This document shows positions 42,970 to 43,470 of a stretch of 43,470 bases of DNA, piece after piece; within the stretch, counting starts at the first letter, position 1; each line of letters starts with the position of its first letter. Location: assembly GCA_002321855.1 (NCBI GenBank), contig DCMX01000250.1:5692-49161 (forward strand), read 5' to 3'. The position numbers were made by a program, and so were the translations under genes. The stretch is from Fidelibacterota bacterium UBA1611 (GTDB lineage: Bacteria > Fidelibacterota > Marinisomatia > Marinisomatales > UBA1611). The notes below the pieces were generated by a model that saw only the letters and a list, made by a program, of their open reading frames with translations, was not told the origin of the DNA and did not search any database.

Positions 42970-43089
42970 TGCTAACTCCAAGTTCACCAGCACCTAAAGC
43001 GGAGCTGCTTTTTGTGCTAAAATGGAGCTCTACGACATGCACAAAAAGATGCGGAGCTTTAGGTGTCTGAGTGGAACTTTTTGTTATAG
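42970..43089 (-). other. Integron attC-like recombination site
   Basis: Read on the minus strand: R'' CTATAAC, 5-base spacer, L'' GTTCCAC; then stem arms CACCTAAAGC and TTTTTGTGC with an internal bubble and a ~21-base tip. The arms return as GCACAAAAA and GCTTTAGGTG, then L' GTGAAC, 5-base spacer, R' GTTAGCA. L'' has one base more than L', which leaves an extrahelical G on the bottom strand, the hallmark that sets strand choice by IntI. The R'' box overlaps the stop of the acetyltransferase, the normal cassette layout. Total length is 120 bases, within the attC range. Confidence 0.75.
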
Positions 43090-43470
43090 GTTTTTTCCAA
43101 CAAATGCACCCATACTCAAACGATCTTCCACAGAAAAACCAAGAGATAGATAGAATGAAGAAACTTCTTCATTAGTGGAGCGTATTTGTAGATTAATTTT
43201 AACACAACCAATTTCTGATAGCTCTTTTATTGTGTATTTGACCAGCTTTGATCCAACACCCTTTCTTCGTGACCAAGTCGACACAGCAACGGAATATAGC
43301 CAACCCCTATGCCCGTCATAACCAGCCATACACGCACCAATAAGCTCACCGTTTTCTATTACTACAAAGATAAGATCATCAATTTCTAATTTGGACTTAA
43401 TAACAGATGACGGTTCGTTGTGCGGAGGATCGTTTGGAAAGACCTCTTTCCATAGGTTAATCAGGCTATT
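43084..43470 (-). CDS. GNAT-family N-acetyltransferase (YpeA-like), 5' end outside the window
   Basis: The reading frame is open from the window edge (43470) to the TAA at 43084-43086, giving at least 128 residues; the N-terminus is cut off. Features of the YpeA/RimI-like group are LIGACMAGYDGHRGWLYSVA and the acetyl-CoA loop RRKGVGSKLV. The C-terminal KINLQIRSTNEEVSSFYLSL and GF motif follow. It transfers an acetyl group from acetyl-CoA to an unknown amine. The gene is directly followed by the attC-like site, and acetyltransferases are frequent integron cassette cargo. Confidence 0.88.
   Translation of the reverse strand, partial: NSLINLWKEVFPNDPPHNEPSSVIKSKLEIDDLIFVVIENGELIGACMAGYDGHRGWLYSVAVSTWSRRKGVGSKLVKYTIKELSEIGCVKINLQIRSTNEEVSSFYLSLGFSVEDRLSMGAFVGKNL

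Overview
The window looks like a chromosomal segment of an AT-rich, Gram-negative bacterium of the Fibrobacterota-Chlorobiota-Bacteroidota (FCB) superphylum. A Marinimicrobia/SAR406-like lineage is my best guess, by inference only. The support is a C-terminal sorting/FlgD-like domain with an NPFNPTT motif, paired DUF1800 and DUF1501 genes, many lipoprotein signal peptides, an outer-membrane barrel gene, a dockerin-like tail, and bactofilin with ParAB. No phage, transposase or CRISPR array was found.

Left part (1-9982): an unknown protein; an exported protein built of 13 MORN-like 24-residue repeats; then a same-strand catabolic-looking run: exported PHP phosphoesterase, a 2Fe-2S subunit and a Tat-exported molybdopterin subunit of an isoquinoline-1-oxidoreductase-type enzyme, a lipoprotein esterase, and a KDPG/KHG aldolase. 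On the opposite strand an MFS exporter is followed by an amidase gene broken by three in-frame stops and one frameshift.

Middle (10016-24249): a secreted lipase-like hydrolase with a dockerin-like tail; a DUF1028-TPR protein; a tightly overlapped cluster of membrane proteins (PAP2, a 29-codon ORF, a YfiM/DUF2279-like protein, a small two-helix protein); an unusual fusion of a CxxC domain to MsrB, overlapping a cold-shock gene; DUF1800/DUF1501; an MBL hydrolase; an FKBP lipoprotein; tRNA-Arg(UCU); a 75-residue two-repeat protein with a textbook promoter, a perfect upstream dyad and a strong terminator; and an unknown exported protein overlapping a one-POTRA outer-membrane barrel.

Right part (24309-41986): mostly housekeeping. 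ogt, secD-secF and tdh-kbl lie on the minus strand. On the plus strand runs parA-parB-M23 peptidase-bactofilin-atpZ-atpI-like-atpBEFHAGDC, closed by a terminator and followed by aspS.

Far right (41987-43470): accessory in character. A three-arm inverted-repeat element follows aspS, then a FetB/UPF0014 permease gene. Next is a 120-bp imperfect palindrome with the full architecture of an integron attC site (R''-5 bp-L'' ... L'-5 bp-R', with an extrahelical G). It abuts the stop codon of a GNAT acetyltransferase that runs off the window. This attC-like cassette end is the most notable element found.
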